Positions 50,006-51,263 of a DNA stretch of 51,263 bases are shown here, piece after piece. Both the position numbers and the translations under genes were made by a program. Positions within the stretch are counted from its first letter, which is position 1. Every line of letters begins with the position of its first letter. Location of the stretch: the NCBI GenBank assembly GCA_002898235.1, contig BEIL01000002.1, positions 1 through 51,263 on the forward strand, read 5' to 3'. The DNA comes from a bacterium HR35. Lineage in GTDB: Bacteria > Patescibacteriota > Minisyncoccia > UBA6257 > HR35. The notes beneath the pieces are model-generated. The model saw nothing but the letters and a program-made list of their open reading frames with translations. It ran no database searches and was not told where the DNA came from.

Positions 50006-51263
50006 TGCCAAGTTTAAGTTTTAAACCTCTAGGAAAACGATTAAAAATAAAAATACCCGTCTTTTCCTTAAATTTTTCTAAGAAATTATCTAAATCTTCT
50101 TGTTTTCTGGGAAAGAAAACTTTTTGAGGAATTAATTTTTTGAAAAAATGATATTCTTCTGGTTGGGTTAAGACTAAAACATCTAAATTCTGAAAAAGTT
50201 GAGCTAACTCTCGATAAATTTTTTTAGTTTCCCTTCCTAATTCTAAAAGTCCATTAAAAATAACTATTTTTTTGTCTAAATTCAATTCCTGAAAATATTT
50301 TAAACCTTCAATAACTCCCTTCAGATTAGCATTATAAGAATCATCGAAGATAACAAAATTTTTAATAAACTTAACCTGAAGAAAAGTTGAGGGTAGAGAG
50401 ATGTTTTTAATTTTTTCGCTTATTTCTTCTAAATTTAAAATCTTTTCTTCTAAAACAAAAGTTAAAGCTCCAACTAAATTTTCAATTTGAGGTGGATAAA
50501 AAAGATTGGTCTCTAAAAGATGACTATCCTCTCCAATTTTTAACTTAAAGATAGTTTTTTCTAGCTCTGAACTCAAAATTTCATAAGAATAATCGCCTTG
50601 TTTACCATAAGTAATTATTTTCAGTTCTTTATTTTTAAAATTTTTTTCAATTTCTTCTTTCAATTTAGCAAAATATTCATGATTAGAATTGATAAATACT
50701 TTCCCTTTTTTCATCCATTGTAAAGCTTCAAGTCCTTCGGCCCAAATAACATTCTCCATCCTTTCGCCAAATAGAAAATAATGTTGCTTAGTAATTCCAG
50801 TTATAAAAACATAATCAGGAATAATTGCTTTAGTAAGCCAAGCAATATTACCTAAAAAATAAGAACCTAACTCTAAAACTAAATAATCATAATTTTCTAA
50901 TTTTTGTCGAAGTAAAAATTTTAAGATCGAATACTCATGATTTATTCGCGGAGGTAAAGATAAAATTTTTTTATTCTGGAGAAGATAAACCAATATTTCT
51001 TTAAGTGAAGATTTTCCGTAGCTGCCAACGATCACTATTTTTTTAATTTCTAATTTTTTTAATTTTCTTTCAACTCTTCTTCGTAGCAGCCAGAGATAAG
51101 GACTGACCAAAATTTCAAAAAGCATCAAGGCTAAAACAAAAAAAGCTATCTGAAAATAAGAAATAAAAATTAAAGCAACAATTAAAGGATCATTTTTAGA
51201 AAGATAAATAAAAGAAAAATTTAAAAAGAGAAAAAGAAAAAGTAAAATTAAGGCTTTAGGAGT
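49989..51263 (-). CDS. Mur ligase (MurF-like) with N-terminal membrane segment, 5' end outside window
   Basis: The frame is open to the last base of the window, so 425 codons of a longer gene are seen. Two hydrophobic stretches lie before the ligase (at ~51260-51190 and ~51170-51110). The ATP-binding motif IVIVGSYGKSSLKEILVYLL resembles the Mur GTxGKTT loop but with Ser for the Thr. NHEYSILKFLL, YLVLELGSYFLGNIAWLTK, PDYVFITGIT and the C-terminal FVIFDDSYNANLKGVIEGL (a MurF hallmark) support MurF-type chemistry, joining an amino acid or dipeptide to a UDP-sugar-like substrate. Membrane anchoring is unusual for MurF, so it may act on a lipid-linked substrate. Confidence 0.82.
   Translation of the reverse strand, partial: TPKALILLFLFLFLNFSFIYLSKNDPLIVALIFISYFQIAFFVLALMLFEILVSPYLWLLRRRVERKLKKLEIKKIVIVGSYGKSSLKEILVYLLQNKKILSLPPRINHEYSILKFLLRQKLENYDYLVLELGSYFLGNIAWLTKAIIPDYVFITGITKQHYFLFGERMENVIWAEGLEALQWMKKGKVFINSNHEYFAKLKEEIEKNFKNKELKIITYGKQGDYSYEILSSELEKTIFKLKIGEDSHLLETNLFYPPQIENLVGALTFVLEEKILNLEEISEKIKNISLPSTFLQVKFIKNFVIFDDSYNANLKGVIEGLKYFQELNLDKKIVIFNGLLELGRETKKIYRELAQLFQNLDVLVLTQPEEYHFFKKLIPQKVFFPRKQEDLDNFLEKFKEKTGIFIFNRFPRGLKLKLGNEKTD

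Overview
This is an A+T-rich window (roughly 30% G+C by eye) with very dense, often overlapping genes, standard UGA stops and many genes that lack a clear Shine-Dalgarno sequence. The gene content points to a Candidate Phyla Radiation (Patescibacteria) genome, most likely Parcubacteria-like: a PrgI/VirB4 secretion-pilus operon, split ComEC and VirB4, a self-splicing intron in 23S rRNA, an abbreviated L34 and TopA, and no encoded CCA on tRNAs. The lineage call is inference.

Layout. 1-7040 (+): a type IV secretion-like operon (repeat-tailed protein, PrgI-like protein, VirB4 in two pieces, a membrane protein, a VirB2-like/peptidase fusion, an anchored beta-propeller-like protein). 7042-10972: the rpmH-rnpA-yidC cluster divergent from dnaA-dnaN, the classic origin-region order. 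10959-17879: class A PBP, PilB-type ATPase, smpB plus tmRNA, ftsK, a small VirB2-like pilin. 17917-21424: tRNA-Arg(CCT), ComEC in two genes, RNase P RNA, YebC, an extremely acidic repeat protein with a terminator. 21441-30404: tsaE, polA, an orphan histidine kinase, gltX, glmS, yvcK, rpmG, tRNA-Trp. 30426-38899: amidase, HD protein, glycosyltransferase, tRNA-Leu, MFS-like half transporter, ribosome hibernation factor, topA/dprA, DoxX-like protein, a lamin-tail surface protein and an unknown gene with an attenuator-like leader. 39191-43963: a TM-helix channel-like protein, then a 23S-5S transcription unit with its own promoter, no 16S upstream, a long processing stem and a group I intron encoding a LAGLIDADG endonuclease. 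43986-51263: a surface protein, trpS, L10 leader-rplJ-rplL, a second VirB2-like fusion, tRNA-Arg(TCG), and a wall-precursor-like set (FemX, DegT-like, Mur ligase).

Most notable: the N-terminal 102 codons of the VirB2-like protein in the secretion operon (5018-5323), plus 8 upstream bases, recur in opposite orientation at 47382-47695 with one silent difference in 314 bases. There they are fused to an unrelated predicted peptidase: C39/papain-like instead of M15/M23-like. One membrane or pilin module carrying interchangeable wall-hydrolase-type domains looks like a recent cassette swap and is the best candidate here for an undescribed system. Other points worth checking are a G+C-rich repeat insertion kept in frame inside topA, an atypical helix 69 loop in 23S rRNA, and stacked mutually exclusive hairpins upstream of an unknown gene at 38.9 kb.

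Method limits: all alignments and motif positions were done by eye and from memory of family consensus sequences. Residue positions are approximate, and no database search was possible.
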